DNA from: Algoriphagus marinus
GTDB taxonomy: Bacteria; Bacteroidota; Bacteroidia; Cytophagales; Cyclobacteriaceae
Assembly: GCF_001936475.1 (NCBI RefSeq)
Contig: NZ_MSPQ01000006.1
Span: 1 to 64,000 of the forward strand
Length of the DNA stretch: 64,000 bases
Direction: 5' to 3'
The position numbers and the translations under genes were made by a program. Below, one piece after another: positions 1-8,973 of this stretch; position 1 is the stretch's first letter, and every line of letters begins with the position of its first letter. Under the pieces are notes generated by a model. That model was not told the DNA's origin. It saw nothing but the letters and a program-made list of their open reading frames with translations, and searched no databases.

Positions 1-61
1 TTTAATAACAAAATTATTATTTTAATAAAGAGTTGATAAGATCTCAAAGCATTAAAAAGCC

Positions 62-127
62 GAGAATATTCGAATTCTCATTGAAATTTTAGTTTCATGA
101 CACTGTGATAGAAAATCACAGTATTTT
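62..127 (+). terminator. two AT-rich hairpins, possible end of an upstream transcript
   Basis: Two inverted repeats lie in the leading non-coding stretch. GAGAAT (62-67) pairs with ATTCTC (74-79). ACTGTGAT (102-109) pairs with ATCACAGT (115-122) across a 5-nt loop and is followed by ATTTT. The second hairpin could be a weak terminator for a gene left of the window. The T-tract is short, so the call is tentative. Confidence 0.4.
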
Positions 128-204
128 AACGGACCCTAATAACTAAGGTAGTAATAATAACTTTTTTTACCAAATTAAAAATTTTCTTCCCAGTCTAAAT
201 GCCA

Positions 205-212
205 TAAATTTG
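205..212 (+). promoter_or_regulatory. candidate Bacteroidota -7 element
   Basis: TAAATTTG matches the Bacteroidota -7 consensus TAnnTTTG exactly and lies 23 nt before the ATG at 236. No clear TTTG -33 box sits about 20 nt upstream (the region reads ATTTTC), so only half of the promoter is supported. Confidence 0.4.
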
Positions 213-235
213 TAGGTAACCGACCAATAAATTTC

Positions 236-1279
236 ATGAATAAACGCGCTTTTCTGAAATCTCTGGGACTCTTAGCTGGGGCTGCTCCCCTTTTGTCCTG
301 GAGTACTTCTCAACTTAATTTTGACCCAAAAACTCTTTTGCCAAAGGCTTTAATAAAAGGAGATCTAGTAGGGCTTATCAGTCCATCGGCTGCCACTTCA
401 GATCGAATGCAATTCACTTTCGCGAAGGAGGCATTGGAAGCGCTGGGTTTTCAGGTGAAGTTGGGAGAAAATCTCCAAAACCGTCGTGGGCATTTGGCAG
501 GAACGGATAAGGAACGGGCAAAAGATCTTAACGAGATGTTTGCAGACCAAAATGTGAAAGCAATAATCTGCATCCGTGGAGGTTCTGGAGCCGCTCGAAT
601 CCTCCCGATGATTGATTACAACTTGATCAAGAAGAATCCAAAACCTATCATGGGCTATTCTGACATCACGGCTTTGCATTGCGCAATTCACTCCCAAACC
701 GGCTTAATCACTTTTCATGGACCAAATGGCACAGGGAGCTGGAATAGTTTCAATGTAAATCAGTTTGAGCAAATCTTCTTTGAGAAGGCTTTGGTCAACT
801 ATCAAAATGAGCAGCCAAAAGGAGATGATTTAGTAATAAAAGCAAATCGAATTCAAACTCTGAAAGATGGCGTAGCAGAAGGGAAAATTCTTGGTGGAAA
901 TTTGACTGTTTTAACTTCTTTGTCAGGCACTCCTTACTATCCGGATTTCAAAAATTCAATTTTATTTATCGAAGATATTGGAGAGGATCCCTATAAAGTC
1001 GATCGAATGATGAGTACCCTCAAGCTGAACGGAACCTTAGCTCAGATCAAAGGGTTTATTTTTGGTCAGTGCTCTGACTGCGAACCTGGAGGTGGCTATG
1101 GCTCACTCAGTGTAGATCAGGTGATGGATGATTACATTTTGCCTTTGAATATCCCTGCTTACACGGGAGCGATGATCGGTCATATCTCGAAGCAATTTAT
1201 TATTCCCATTGGGGCAAGGGTCAAAATGGATGCTTCAACAGGCACATTTCAATTAATTGAACCAATTTTCCAATCATAA
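236..1279 (+). CDS. LD-carboxypeptidase (S66 family)
   Basis: This is a serine peptidase of the LdcA/MccF family, which cleaves the L,D bond to the terminal D-Ala of murein tetrapeptides or related amide bonds. At 347 aa it has the usual family length plus an export signal. The N-terminus NKRAFLKSLGLLAGAAPLLS resembles a Tat or Sec signal, which suggests a periplasmic enzyme rather than the classical cytoplasmic recycling enzyme. The nucleophile is Ser142 in GYSDITALH, the acid lies in the segment IEDIGEDPYKVDRM (about residues 245-256), and the His is H316 in GHISKQ. A thioester-forming role is not indicated. It is followed 7 bp later by the SGNH lipoprotein gene, so the two are probably co-transcribed. 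The family is secure; the physiological substrate is not. Confidence 0.85.
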   Translation: MNKRAFLKSLGLLAGAAPLLSWSTSQLNFDPKTLLPKALIKGDLVGLISPSAATSDRMQFTFAKEALEALGFQVKLGENLQNRRGHLAGTDKERAKDLNEMFADQNVKAIICIRGGSGAARILPMIDYNLIKKNPKPIMGYSDITALHCAIHSQTGLITFHGPNGTGSWNSFNVNQFEQIFFEKALVNYQNEQPKGDDLVIKANRIQTLKDGVAEGKILGGNLTVLTSLSGTPYYPDFKNSILFIEDIGEDPYKVDRMMSTLKLNGTLAQIKGFIFGQCSDCEPGGGYGSLSVDQVMDDYILPLNIPAYTGAMIGHISKQFIIPIGARVKMDASTGTFQLIEPIFQS

Positions 1280-1286
1280 ATTATAA

Positions 1287-1994
1287 ATGAAAAGTTTATT
1301 AGCACTACTCGTAATGATGAGCTTTTTAGCCTGCTCAAATTCAGACTCAACTAGCAAAATGGGAGACAAAGAAAGACCTTTAAAATATTTAGCATTGGGA
1401 GACAGCTATACCATCGGAGAGGGAGTTCCAGAAAATGATCGCTACCCAAACCAATTGGTTAAGCGATTAAATGAGGAATTGGAGATAGGTATGAACGATC
1501 CAGTTATTATTGCCAAAACAGGCTGGACTGTAGATGAATTGGAAGAAGGGATTAATAAATCCAAGAACATTGCTCCGCCTTATGACTTGGTGACGCTTCT
1601 CATTGGAGTGAACAATCAATATAGAGGAAGATCAGTAGAAGAATTCAAAATTGAGTTTAAGCAAGTCCTTCTCCGAGCAATCGGCTTTGCAGGAAATCTT
1701 CCAAACCATGTTGTCGTTCTATCCATTCCTGATTGGGGAGTTACTCCTTTCGCAACAGAAAAAGGATCGGATAAATTAAAAGTGGCTTCAGAAATCGATG
1801 CATATAACGCTGCTAAAAAAGAAATTTGTAAGCAATTCGGTGTTTTCTTTATCGATATTACTGAACATTACAGAGCCGTAGGTGCACAAACCGAGATGGT
1901 TGTGGAGGATAAACTTCATCCAAGTGGATTAGTCTATTCGTATTGGGCAGATAAATTGTTTGAACAAGTGAAAGCTTTAAACTTAAAAGATTGA
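1287..1994 (+). CDS. SGNH/GDSL-type esterase lipoprotein
   Basis: This is a 235-aa SGNH hydrolase with a lipoprotein signal (SFLAC). Block I is GDSYTIGEG with nucleophile Ser40. Block III contains the Asn of GVNNQYRG. Block V is DKLHPSG with Asp208 and His211, the expected DxxH spacing. Such enzymes hydrolyse esters of carbohydrates, lipids or acylated polymers at the envelope. The substrate cannot be read from the sequence. Its TGA overlaps the TTG start of the next gene as TTGA, which implies translational coupling. Confidence 0.85.
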   Translation: MKSLLALLVMMSFLACSNSDSTSKMGDKERPLKYLALGDSYTIGEGVPENDRYPNQLVKRLNEELEIGMNDPVIIAKTGWTVDELEEGINKSKNIAPPYDLVTLLIGVNNQYRGRSVEEFKIEFKQVLLRAIGFAGNLPNHVVVLSIPDWGVTPFATEKGSDKLKVASEIDAYNAAKKEICKQFGVFFIDITEHYRAVGAQTEMVVEDKLHPSGLVYSYWADKLFEQVKALNLKD

Positions 1995-2677
1995 AAATTA
2001 CCCTAATCTTCACTTTGCTAAGTTTACTAGGATTGGTTAACTGTACTGATTACAAGGAAAATCTTATCGTCGAGACTTGGTGGATCAATAGCTCCAAATT
2101 TGACTGCACTGGAGTTGCCCCAATGTCTTGTTTACAAATCCAAAAAGGGGAAATTATTGATTCTGAAAAGTGGGAATTTTTCTATTCTACCATTGAAGGC
2201 TTTGAATACCAACCTGGTTACATATACCAAATTAATGTTAGTGTGGAAGATCGACCAGCGCCGGTCCCGGCTGATGCATCTTCAAAAACCTTTAAATTAA
2301 TAGAAGTGATAAGTAAGGAAATTGATAAAAGTTTAAGAATTACAAATATCTGGAAAGTGGTGGAAGTCGGTGAAATCAAAAATCCTGTCAGTTTCAAATC
2401 AAAGGAAGCATTGATATTCGAATTCAACGCAACTGCCAAAACTTATTTTGGAGATGCAGGATGTAATTCGATTCGTGGCTCAATTAAAGAAAATGATGGG
2501 GAAAAATTGCTTCTAGGCCCTGGAGCTACCACCATGATGGCCTGTCCGGATATGTCTGTAGAGCAAGCAATTGGCAAAGCGTTAACTGATTGCCGCAAAT
2601 ACCAGATAGAGAATAATCATCTCCTACTTCTAAATGAAGAGGGTAAAGTGCTGATGAAATTTATGGCAGTTGATTAA
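1991..2677 (+). CDS. META/DUF4377 domain lipoprotein
   Basis: A 228-aa secreted protein starting from TTG inside a TTGA overlap with the preceding stop. The signal peptide ends at LVNC, a lipobox. The N-terminal half (about residues 20-110) resembles DUF4377 (conserved ENLIVETWWINS, CLQIQKGE and FEYQPGYIYQI). The C-terminal half (about 118-228) is a META domain like HslJ, with the typical AGCNSIRGS and TTMMACPD motifs containing two conserved cysteines. META proteins are envelope proteins linked to heat, antibiotic or osmotic stress, but no biochemical activity is established. The next gene appears to be a diverged relative. Confidence 0.75.
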   Translation: MKITLIFTLLSLLGLVNCTDYKENLIVETWWINSSKFDCTGVAPMSCLQIQKGEIIDSEKWEFFYSTIEGFEYQPGYIYQINVSVEDRPAPVPADASSKTFKLIEVISKEIDKSLRITNIWKVVEVGEIKNPVSFKSKEALIFEFNATAKTYFGDAGCNSIRGSIKENDGEKLLLGPGATTMMACPDMSVEQAIGKALTDCRKYQIENNHLLLLNEEGKVLMKFMAVD

Positions 2678-2732
2678 ATCCGAAAAGTCTCAGTTTCTTT
2701 TTATCAACTTATTTCTAAGAACAAACCCATCT

Positions 2733-2764
2733 TTTGATATCTTTTCAAAATAACATTAACTTGA
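2733..2764 (+). promoter_or_regulatory. weak candidate promoter
   Basis: TTTG (2733-2736), a 20-nt spacer and TAACTTGA (2757-2764) approximate the Bacteroidota TTTG-N19/20-TAnnTTTG promoter, with one mismatch in the -7 box. It lies 24 nt before the ATG at 2789. This is pattern matching only. Confidence 0.3.
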
Positions 2765-2788
2765 TCATGAATTTATAACTATTTGATT

Positions 2789-3502
2789 ATGAAAGCATAT
2801 CACTATTTTTTGATTTATGGGATTCTAATTTTCACAAGTTGTAAGGAATCAGAATCACCAAAAACAACAGAGGAAACTTTTTGGGTTTGGACGTCGAGAA
2901 TCCCTTGTGATTTCGATACCACGATTCGATGTCTTTACGTTCTCAAAGAAAATACGCTAGACTATAACCTCAATAATTGGATACGCTTGGATGAAAAATA
3001 CATTCTTAGTGATTTTGATTATCAGTCAGATTATTTTTATCAGCTAAAAGTAGAAATACCAGAAGCAAACTCCCAAAATCCTTTTGAGTATAAGGTGATT
3101 GATGTAATCCAAAAAGTAAAAGACTTCAGTACGGAATTAAACGCTGGATGGGATATTTTACAAATCAATTCTTTTAAAGTGCCAGAGGATAAGTTTGCCT
3201 ATTTTAAGATTAATTTTGAGGGTTGGAGAAGAATAATTTCTGCAAATACCGAATGTAAATTCTATAGTGGGAACCTTGGAAAGGTAGGAGAATCTGAATT
3301 TTCAGTCTTTTCTTTGTCAATAGATTATTTTACGGAAAATACAGAATGCGATGATTTCGGCTTGAAAGATGCTATACTGACAAGTAAATCATATAATTTG
3401 ATAAACTCTGATTCTTTGATTTTAAAAGACCAAAACCAAAAAATCACCCTAATTTTAAAAAGATTACCAGGCTATAATCCCTACGGTCCAGGAAAAAAAT
3501 GA
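2789..3502 (+). CDS. DUF4377-like lipoprotein, diverged META paralogue
   Basis: A 237-aa lipoprotein (signal MKAYHYFLIYGILIFTSC). The ATG at 2789 is preferred over an in-frame TTG two codons earlier because the signal peptide begins there. The N-terminal half follows the neighbour's pattern (TFWVWTSRIPCD, CLYVLKENTL, FDYQSDYFYQLKVE, FKVIDVIQK-like). The C-terminal half has the place of the META domain but lacks its AGCN and MAC motifs, keeping other cysteines (NTECKFYSG, NTECDD). It looks like a tandem duplicate whose second domain has drifted. Function is unknown. It ends in an ATGA overlap with the following hydrolase. Confidence 0.6.
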   Translation: MKAYHYFLIYGILIFTSCKESESPKTTEETFWVWTSRIPCDFDTTIRCLYVLKENTLDYNLNNWIRLDEKYILSDFDYQSDYFYQLKVEIPEANSQNPFEYKVIDVIQKVKDFSTELNAGWDILQINSFKVPEDKFAYFKINFEGWRRIISANTECKFYSGNLGKVGESEFSVFSLSIDYFTENTECDDFGLKDAILTSKSYNLINSDSLILKDQNQKITLILKRLPGYNPYGPGKK

Positions 3503-4110
3503 AAATTATTTGCATTGGCCGAAACTATGCGGCACATATTGAGGAGTTAAAGAATGAAACTCCAGGAAATCCAGTAGTTTTTCTCAAGCCAGACACGGCT
3601 TTATTAAAAAACGGGAGTCCCTTTTATTACCCTGATTTCTCAAAAAACATTCATCATGAAGCCGAATTAGTTTTGAAAATTTGCAAGGAAGGCAAATACA
3701 TTCAAAAGCAATTTGCGCATCGCTATTTCGAAGAGATTGGATTGGGGATAGACTTTACTGCTCGTGATTTACAAGACCAATGCAAAGCCAAAGGGCTTCC
3801 TTGGGAAATAGCAAAAGGATTCAACGGAGCTGCTCCGATTGGTGATTTTATGCCTGTTACAGAATTCAGTGATTTGAAGAATATTGATTTCGATCTGACC
3901 ATCAATGGAGAGCTCAGGCAAAAAGGAAATACGGCTTTGATGCTTTTTGATTTCGGAACGATCATCGAATATGTTTCCCAATTTTTCACTTTGAAAAAAG
4001 GTGATTTGATCTACACAGGAACACCAGCCGGAGTTGGACCTGTTGCTGTTGGCGATCGATTGGAAGGATTTATTGGCTCTAAAAAAATGCTCGATTTTGA
4101 AGTTAAATAG
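3499..4110 (+). CDS. fumarylacetoacetate hydrolase family protein
   Basis: A 203-aa single-domain member of the FAH superfamily (acylpyruvase/FAHD1 type). These metal-dependent cytoplasmic enzymes cleave or decarboxylate acylpyruvates and oxaloacetate. The opening KIICIGRNYAAHIEEL, PVVFLKPDTALL, the metal-binding region HHEAELVLKI (His-Glu-x-Glu), GIDFTARDLQ, KGFNGAAPIG and the terminal YTGTPAGVGPV are all hallmarks. It starts with the ATG of an ATGA overlap and its end overlaps the next gene's probable TTG start by 14 bp. The exact substrate is not determined. Confidence 0.85.
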   Translation: MKIICIGRNYAAHIEELKNETPGNPVVFLKPDTALLKNGSPFYYPDFSKNIHHEAELVLKICKEGKYIQKQFAHRYFEEIGLGIDFTARDLQDQCKAKGLPWEIAKGFNGAAPIGDFMPVTEFSDLKNIDFDLTINGELRQKGNTALMLFDFGTIIEYVSQFFTLKKGDLIYTGTPAGVGPVAVGDRLEGFIGSKKMLDFEVK

Positions 4111-5971
4111 ATTCCACTGCCAGTTATTCCTATTCATTTTTTTTATTCCTTTAATTACTCTTTCTCAGGGGGTTGAGAAAGGTTACTTCAGGTCACCAGT
4201 GAAGCCTGGAGCGCGCAATTATCTTTCGGGAAACTTCTCTGAACTACGACCTAACCACTTTCATACGGGTTTGGATTTCAAGTTTGGAGGTCAGGAGGGC
4301 GAACCAATCTATGCTGCTGCAGATGGTTGGGTTCATCGTATTAAGGTATCCACTTTTGGGTATGGAAATGTCATTTATTTGAAGCACCCGTCTGGGCATA
4401 TCACACTCTATGGACACCTGAGAAATTTCAATCCAAAGCTTGCTTCCTACATCCGAAAGAAAATGTATGAAGCCAAGGCAAATGATCTGGAAGTTTATCC
4501 AGAACCAGGAGAATTATCAGTAAAAAAAGGAGAACAAATCGCTAATGGAGGAAATACCGGATCGTCAGGAGGTCCGCATTTACATTTCGAGATCAGAGAT
4601 AGTCTAGACCGCGCCATGGATCCGCTTTTATTTGGATTTCCGGAGATTATAGACAACACCCCTCCTACTCCTCAAAAAATCGCTATCGTCCCACTTGACA
4701 TAGATTCTCGTGTTAATGGGAAATTTCAACGACTTGAAATCACCCCTATCGCTGCTGGTTCATCCTACAAGCTTCCAGCTACAGTAAAAGTCACCGGAAA
4801 AGTTGGGATTGAGATCCAAAGTTTTGATCAATTGGATGGAGCCAGCAATCGAAACGGTTTCCCCACTTTTATATTAAAAGAAAACGACAGCATTGTTTTT
4901 AAGCAAGTAGTGGATAAAGTAGATTTCAATTACAGCAGGCATTTTTTACTTTATACCCACCAGAACCGCTTCAGTAAATTGTACTTTCAGGAAAATCTGA
5001 AATTTGATTTTATTCATCCACAGCAATCAAATTCAGGTCATTTGGAATTAGAGCCAAAAGAGAAAAAATCATATACCCTTTCCCTGGTTGATGCCTATGG
5101 AAACGAACGTAAAATCAGTTTCACACTTCAGGGTCAAGACTTAGAGCACAATGTCAATGATGGCGGAGCTCCTGCAAGATCAACGGTTTACTATCTGGAT
5201 GATATTTTAAAAATCAAAGCACCGATCTCACCGAATGGAGGATTGGCCAAATTTTACGTAGGTGCCAATTCCTTTGAAATGTTGCCAGCATATCAAGATG
5301 CACAAAGCAGGACTTATCTCTGGGATATGAATTTTGGAATTCCTGAGGAAATCGATGTTTGCTCTGAAGTAATTATCCTTCCAATAAAAGCAAAAATCCC
5401 CTTTGGAAAAGAGCATTACTTCGCAGATTCAAAGGTTCAGATCAAGTTTGATAAAGAGTCTGTATTAGACGATTTATTTTTGAGAATCAAGCATGAGGAT
5501 TCCCCCTCGAATCCTAAACTTGAGATTAACGATGTATCAGATAACCTTTGGAATTCTATTGAAATCAATTGGGATCTTTCAGGATTTCCGGGTAATAAAA
5601 CTGCCTATCAGGTATATCAACAAGCTACTAATGGAGGGAAATCATATGTTGGGGGAACTTGGGAAGGCAATTCCATCCGGTTCAAAACCAGAAATTTTGG
5701 TACTTTTGTTTTAGGCCAGGATTTACAAAAGCCAACTATCTCACCAGTACGAGTCACACCATCAGAACTCAGGTTTATCATCAAGGATGATTTATCAGGA
5801 ATCCAAAGCTTTGAGGCAATGGTAAATGGAAAATGGGTTTTGATGCGATACGAGCACAAACAGTCGGTTATATGGTCAGAAAAATTAGATGAACAACCGT
5901 TTAAAGGGCCTGTTATTCTAAAAGTAACCGACCAAGCCGGGAATATTACTGAGTGGAAGGGAACACTTTAA
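4097..5971 (+). CDS. M23 family metallopeptidase, secreted
   Basis: A LytM-type zinc endopeptidase of the cell envelope, probably cutting peptidoglycan crosslinks. I place the start at TTG 4097, because that gives a normal signal peptide (MKLNRFHCQLFLFIFFIPLI) and only a 14-bp overlap with the preceding gene. An upstream start at 4034 would add about 21 residues inside that gene. The M23 domain occupies about residues 35-180 with HxxxD (H56, D60 in HTGLDFKFGG) and HLH (161-163). The remaining roughly 440 residues form a beta-rich extension without a motif I recognise, ending in segments like Ig or bacterial surface repeats (DDLSGIQSFEAMVNGKW). About 624 aa in total. Confidence 0.8.
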   Translation: MKLNRFHCQLFLFIFFIPLITLSQGVEKGYFRSPVKPGARNYLSGNFSELRPNHFHTGLDFKFGGQEGEPIYAAADGWVHRIKVSTFGYGNVIYLKHPSGHITLYGHLRNFNPKLASYIRKKMYEAKANDLEVYPEPGELSVKKGEQIANGGNTGSSGGPHLHFEIRDSLDRAMDPLLFGFPEIIDNTPPTPQKIAIVPLDIDSRVNGKFQRLEITPIAAGSSYKLPATVKVTGKVGIEIQSFDQLDGASNRNGFPTFILKENDSIVFKQVVDKVDFNYSRHFLLYTHQNRFSKLYFQENLKFDFIHPQQSNSGHLELEPKEKKSYTLSLVDAYGNERKISFTLQGQDLEHNVNDGGAPARSTVYYLDDILKIKAPISPNGGLAKFYVGANSFEMLPAYQDAQSRTYLWDMNFGIPEEIDVCSEVIILPIKAKIPFGKEHYFADSKVQIKFDKESVLDDLFLRIKHEDSPSNPKLEINDVSDNLWNSIEINWDLSGFPGNKTAYQVYQQATNGGKSYVGGTWEGNSIRFKTRNFGTFVLGQDLQKPTISPVRVTPSELRFIIKDDLSGIQSFEAMVNGKWVLMRYEHKQSVIWSEKLDEQPFKGPVILKVTDQAGNITEWKGTL

Positions 5972-6000
5972 ATTATTATTCAATTGAAAAAATAACTAAT

Positions 6001-6450
6001 ATGTCGTTAGAAGTAGGCCAAAAGGCACCAGAATTCGAAGCAAAAATTGAAACGGGAGAAACTATCAAACTCTCAGACTACCTGGGCAAAAAGGTGGTCC
6101 TTTATTTTTACCCAAAAGACGCTACTCCGGGATGTACAGCTCAAGCCTGCAATCTGAGAGATAATTACGAAGCCTTGCAAAAAGCAGGATACATTGTTTT
6201 GGGAATCAGCTCTGACGCTGAAAAATCCCACGTAAAATTCATTGAAAAGCAATCACTTCCTTTTTCATTGATCGCAGATACAGACTTGAAAGTCCATGAA
6301 GCTTATGGCACATGGGTAGAAAAATCCATGTATGGCAGAAAATACATGGGCACAGCCCGAACGACTTTTATCATCGATGAGAAAGGCATAATCGCAGAGA
6401 TCATCGAAAAAGTAAATACCAAAGATCACACAGCACAAATTTTAAAATAA
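6001..6450 (+). CDS. bcp: thiol peroxidase of the Bcp/PrxQ family
   Basis: A 149-aa atypical 2-Cys peroxiredoxin that reduces H2O2 and organic peroxides using thioredoxin. The peroxidatic Cys45 and resolving Cys50 sit in TPGCTAQACNLRD, the spacing typical of Bcp. The start MSLEVGQKAPEF at 6001 is chosen over an in-frame start at 5953 inside the upstream gene. It has no signal peptide, so it is cytoplasmic. The transketolase pair follows after 10 bp. Confidence 0.9.
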   Translation: MSLEVGQKAPEFEAKIETGETIKLSDYLGKKVVLYFYPKDATPGCTAQACNLRDNYEALQKAGYIVLGISSDAEKSHVKFIEKQSLPFSLIADTDLKVHEAYGTWVEKSMYGRKYMGTARTTFIIDEKGIIAEIIEKVNTKDHTAQILK

Positions 6451-6460
6451 CCCAGCCCTA

Positions 6461-7312
6461 ATGGAAAAACAATCAATCGAACAACTCCAGAAAATCGCTA
6501 CTCAACTCAGAAGAGATGTGTTGAGAATGGTGCATGCAGTTCAATCTGGACATCCTGGTGCGCCACTTGGCTGTGCTGAATTCTTTGTAGCACTTTATTT
6601 TGACCAGTTGAGACACAACACAGATTTCAAAATGGATGGAAAAGGTGAAGATCTTTTCTTTCTTTCAAACGGTCACTTATCTGCAGGTTGGTATTCAGTC
6701 TTAGCCAGAAGCGGATATTTCCCAGTAGAAGAATTAAAAACCTTTAGAAAGTTGAATTCCAGACTTCAGGGCCACCCGGCTACAGAAGAACATCTCCCAG
6801 GTGTCAGAATAGCCTCAGGGTCATTGGGACAGGGACTGTCTGTGGCTCTTGGAGCTGCGCAAGCTAAAAAAATCGACGGCGATGATAAGCTAGTCTATGT
6901 CATGATGGGAGATGGAGAGCTTCAGGAAGGACAAGTTTGGGAAGCCGCAATGTATGCAGCGCATTATGGAGTTGATAATTTGATTGCCACAGTGGATTTT
7001 AACGGTCAGCAGATCGATGGTCCAACTCGGGAAATCATGGGCTTGAGGAGCTTAAGAGATAAGTTTGAGGCTTTTGGATGGGAAGTGATGGAGACTCCAA
7101 ATGGAAACGATATGGAATCTGTATTGATAGGTCTGGAAAAGGCAAAAAACCTGACTCGCGAAGGCAAACCGGTAATGAACCTTTTGCATACCGAAATGGG
7201 CTATGGCGTAGACTTCATGGTTGGGACGCATAAGTGGCACGGTTCCCCACCAAATGACGAGCAACTTGCCAAAGCTTTGGCACAGCTTGAAGAAACCCTT
7301 GGTGATTATTAA
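6461..7312 (+). CDS. transketolase, N-terminal (TPP-binding) subunit
   Basis: A 283-aa protein corresponding to the first third of transketolase. It carries VQSGHPGAPLGCAEFF, where the His and Gly contact TPP, and the TPP/Mg motif GDGELQEGQVWEA followed by VDFNGQQIDG. The pyrimidine-binding and C-terminal domains are encoded by the next gene, 24 bp downstream, so the active enzyme should be a heterotetramer. It acts in the non-oxidative pentose phosphate pathway, transferring two-carbon ketol units. Split transketolases are common in Bacteroidota, archaea and Firmicutes, so this is not a broken gene. Confidence 0.92.
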   Translation: MEKQSIEQLQKIATQLRRDVLRMVHAVQSGHPGAPLGCAEFFVALYFDQLRHNTDFKMDGKGEDLFFLSNGHLSAGWYSVLARSGYFPVEELKTFRKLNSRLQGHPATEEHLPGVRIASGSLGQGLSVALGAAQAKKIDGDDKLVYVMMGDGELQEGQVWEAAMYAAHYGVDNLIATVDFNGQQIDGPTREIMGLRSLRDKFEAFGWEVMETPNGNDMESVLIGLEKAKNLTREGKPVMNLLHTEMGYGVDFMVGTHKWHGSPPNDEQLAKALAQLEETLGDY

Positions 7313-7336
7313 TTCCATTTTCCAAATTGACAAAAG

Positions 7337-8299
7337 ATGAGCTTAGACTTAAAATATACTTACACAGAAAAAAAAGATACCCGTTCCGGATTTGGTGATG
7401 GATTTTTGGAAGCAGGAAGAAGAAATCCCAATGTAGTCGGACTATGTGCTGATTTGATCGGATCATTGAAAATGGGGGATTTCCAAAAGGAATTTCCTGA
7501 ACGTTTCTTCCAGACAGGTATTGCAGAGGCAAATATGATTGGTCTTTCTGCCGGCTTGGCTTTGGGAGGGAAAATCCCATTTGCAGGAACATTCGCCAAC
7601 TTTGCTACCGGGAGAGTTTATGATCAAATCCGCCAATCCGTAGCCTATTCCGAAAAAAATGTCAAAATCTGTGCTTCACATGCCGGCTTGACCTTAGGAG
7701 AAGATGGAGCTACCCACCAGATTTTGGAAGATCTTGGAATGATGAAAATGCTTCCAAACATGACAGTCATCAATCCTTGCGATTACAATCAGACCAAGGC
7801 TGCTACTTTAGCAATTGCAGAATATGAGGGCCCGGTTTATTTGAGATTTGGAAGACCAAGCTGGCCAATCTTCACTCCTGCTGATCAGAAGTTTGAAATT
7901 GGAAAAGCTTGGAAAATGATTGATGGCAAAGATGTAACCATTTTTGCAACTGGTCATTTGGTATGGGAAGCGGTAGTAGCCGAGGCGATGCTTCGCGAAG
8001 AAGGCATTTATGCCGAAGTGATCAATATCCACACCATTAAGCCTTTGGATGAGGAAGCTATTTTGGAGTCGGTGAAAAAAACCGGCTGTGCTGTTTCTGC
8101 TGAAGAGCATCAGATCAATGGAGGTTTAGGCGACAGTATCGCTCAGACTTTGACTCGAAATCATCCAGCTCCTCTCGAATATGTAGGTGTAAATGACAGC
8201 TTTGGTGAGTCAGGAACACCTGCTCAATTGCTTGAAAAATATGGCTTGAATGCGGAAAATATCGTGAAAGCAGCTAAAAAAGCTTTGGCAAGGAAATAG
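7337..8299 (+). CDS. transketolase, C-terminal subunit
   Basis: A 320-aa partner of the preceding gene. It contains the pyrimidine-binding domain with the catalytic Glu in GIAEANMIGLSAGLA, the FAGTFANFATGRVYDQIRQ segment, SHAGLTLGEDGATHQ, and a C-terminal transketolase domain (TIFATGHLVWEA through SAEEHQINGGLGD). Together the two polypeptides reconstitute transketolase. A strong terminator follows, so the operon probably ends here. Confidence 0.92.
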   Translation: MSLDLKYTYTEKKDTRSGFGDGFLEAGRRNPNVVGLCADLIGSLKMGDFQKEFPERFFQTGIAEANMIGLSAGLALGGKIPFAGTFANFATGRVYDQIRQSVAYSEKNVKICASHAGLTLGEDGATHQILEDLGMMKMLPNMTVINPCDYNQTKAATLAIAEYEGPVYLRFGRPSWPIFTPADQKFEIGKAWKMIDGKDVTIFATGHLVWEAVVAEAMLREEGIYAEVINIHTIKPLDEEAILESVKKTGCAVSAEEHQINGGLGDSIAQTLTRNHPAPLEYVGVNDSFGESGTPAQLLEKYGLNAENIVKAAKKALARK

Positions 8300-8322
8300 A
8301 AATAAAATCATTTGTTGCTTTG

Positions 8323-8352
8323 AAAACCACAGCTAAAAGGCTGTGGTTTTTT
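8323..8352 (+). terminator. intrinsic terminator after the transketolase genes
   Basis: AAAACCACAGC (8323-8333) pairs perfectly with GCTGTGGTTTT (8340-8350) across a 6-nt loop and ends in a T-run. It lies 24 nt after the transketolase stop. Confidence 0.85.
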
Positions 8353-8387
8353 ATTGTTTTCTATCTTACGCTTAGATTCAAATTTCA

Positions 8388-8930
8388 ATGATTTACATTA
8401 ATTCTAAGCTTTCACTCCGGCCTATTAAAATTGAGGATCAACCAATCCTTTTTACGCTAATGCAAGAGGTCTATACCTCTGCGTATCAGGATTTTTGGGA
8501 AAATGACTGTTCTTGGTATTTGGATCTTTGCTTTTCTACCAAAAATTTAAACAAAGAACTCAGCAGGGATACCTCACATTATTTTTTCATCGAATACAAC
8601 GGATTGAAAGCGGGGATTTTGAAATACGATTTCCCATTTTCTCCCAAGCAAATCGAGATCCCAAATGCCATGAAACTTCATCGGCTTTATCTACATGAAG
8701 ATTTACATGGAACGGGAGTTGCAAAGGCATTGATGGATTGGTTAGAAAAAATTGCTATTGAAGCTAAACTCGATTCAATCTGGCTCGAAGCGATGGAGCA
8801 AAAACCACAGGCTAGAAGATTCTATGAAAAAATAAGCTATGAATTAGTTTATTCGTATCAACTGGAATTTGAGCTACTAAAGCCTGAATACAGAGGTATT
8901 CAGGTTTATCAAAAGAAAATTACTGCGTAA
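8388..8930 (+). CDS. GNAT family N-acetyltransferase
   Basis: A 180-aa protein with the GNAT fold. LSLRPIKIEDQ forms the first strand, MKLHRLYLHEDLHGTGVAKALM (about residues 95-116) holds the acetyl-CoA loop with HGTGVA, and ARRFYEKISYE is the C-terminal motif. It acetylates an amine of a small molecule or protein. The acceptor cannot be predicted. It is cytoplasmic and lies alone between a terminator and the following glycosidase. Confidence 0.8.
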   Translation: MIYINSKLSLRPIKIEDQPILFTLMQEVYTSAYQDFWENDCSWYLDLCFSTKNLNKELSRDTSHYFFIEYNGLKAGILKYDFPFSPKQIEIPNAMKLHRLYLHEDLHGTGVAKALMDWLEKIAIEAKLDSIWLEAMEQKPQARRFYEKISYELVYSYQLEFELLKPEYRGIQVYQKKITA

Positions 8931-8973
8931 AACCTTAAATTAGAAGTACTCTTATTGACTAAATTCTAAGACT

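Noticed and set aside
4034-4096. Upstream start for the M23 peptidase
   Set aside because: It lies within the FAH-family gene and would bury the signal peptide; TTG 4097 gives a normal one.
6461-8299. Transketolase split as a broken gene
   Set aside because: Both halves have complete motifs and proper start and stop codons; two-gene transketolases are normal.
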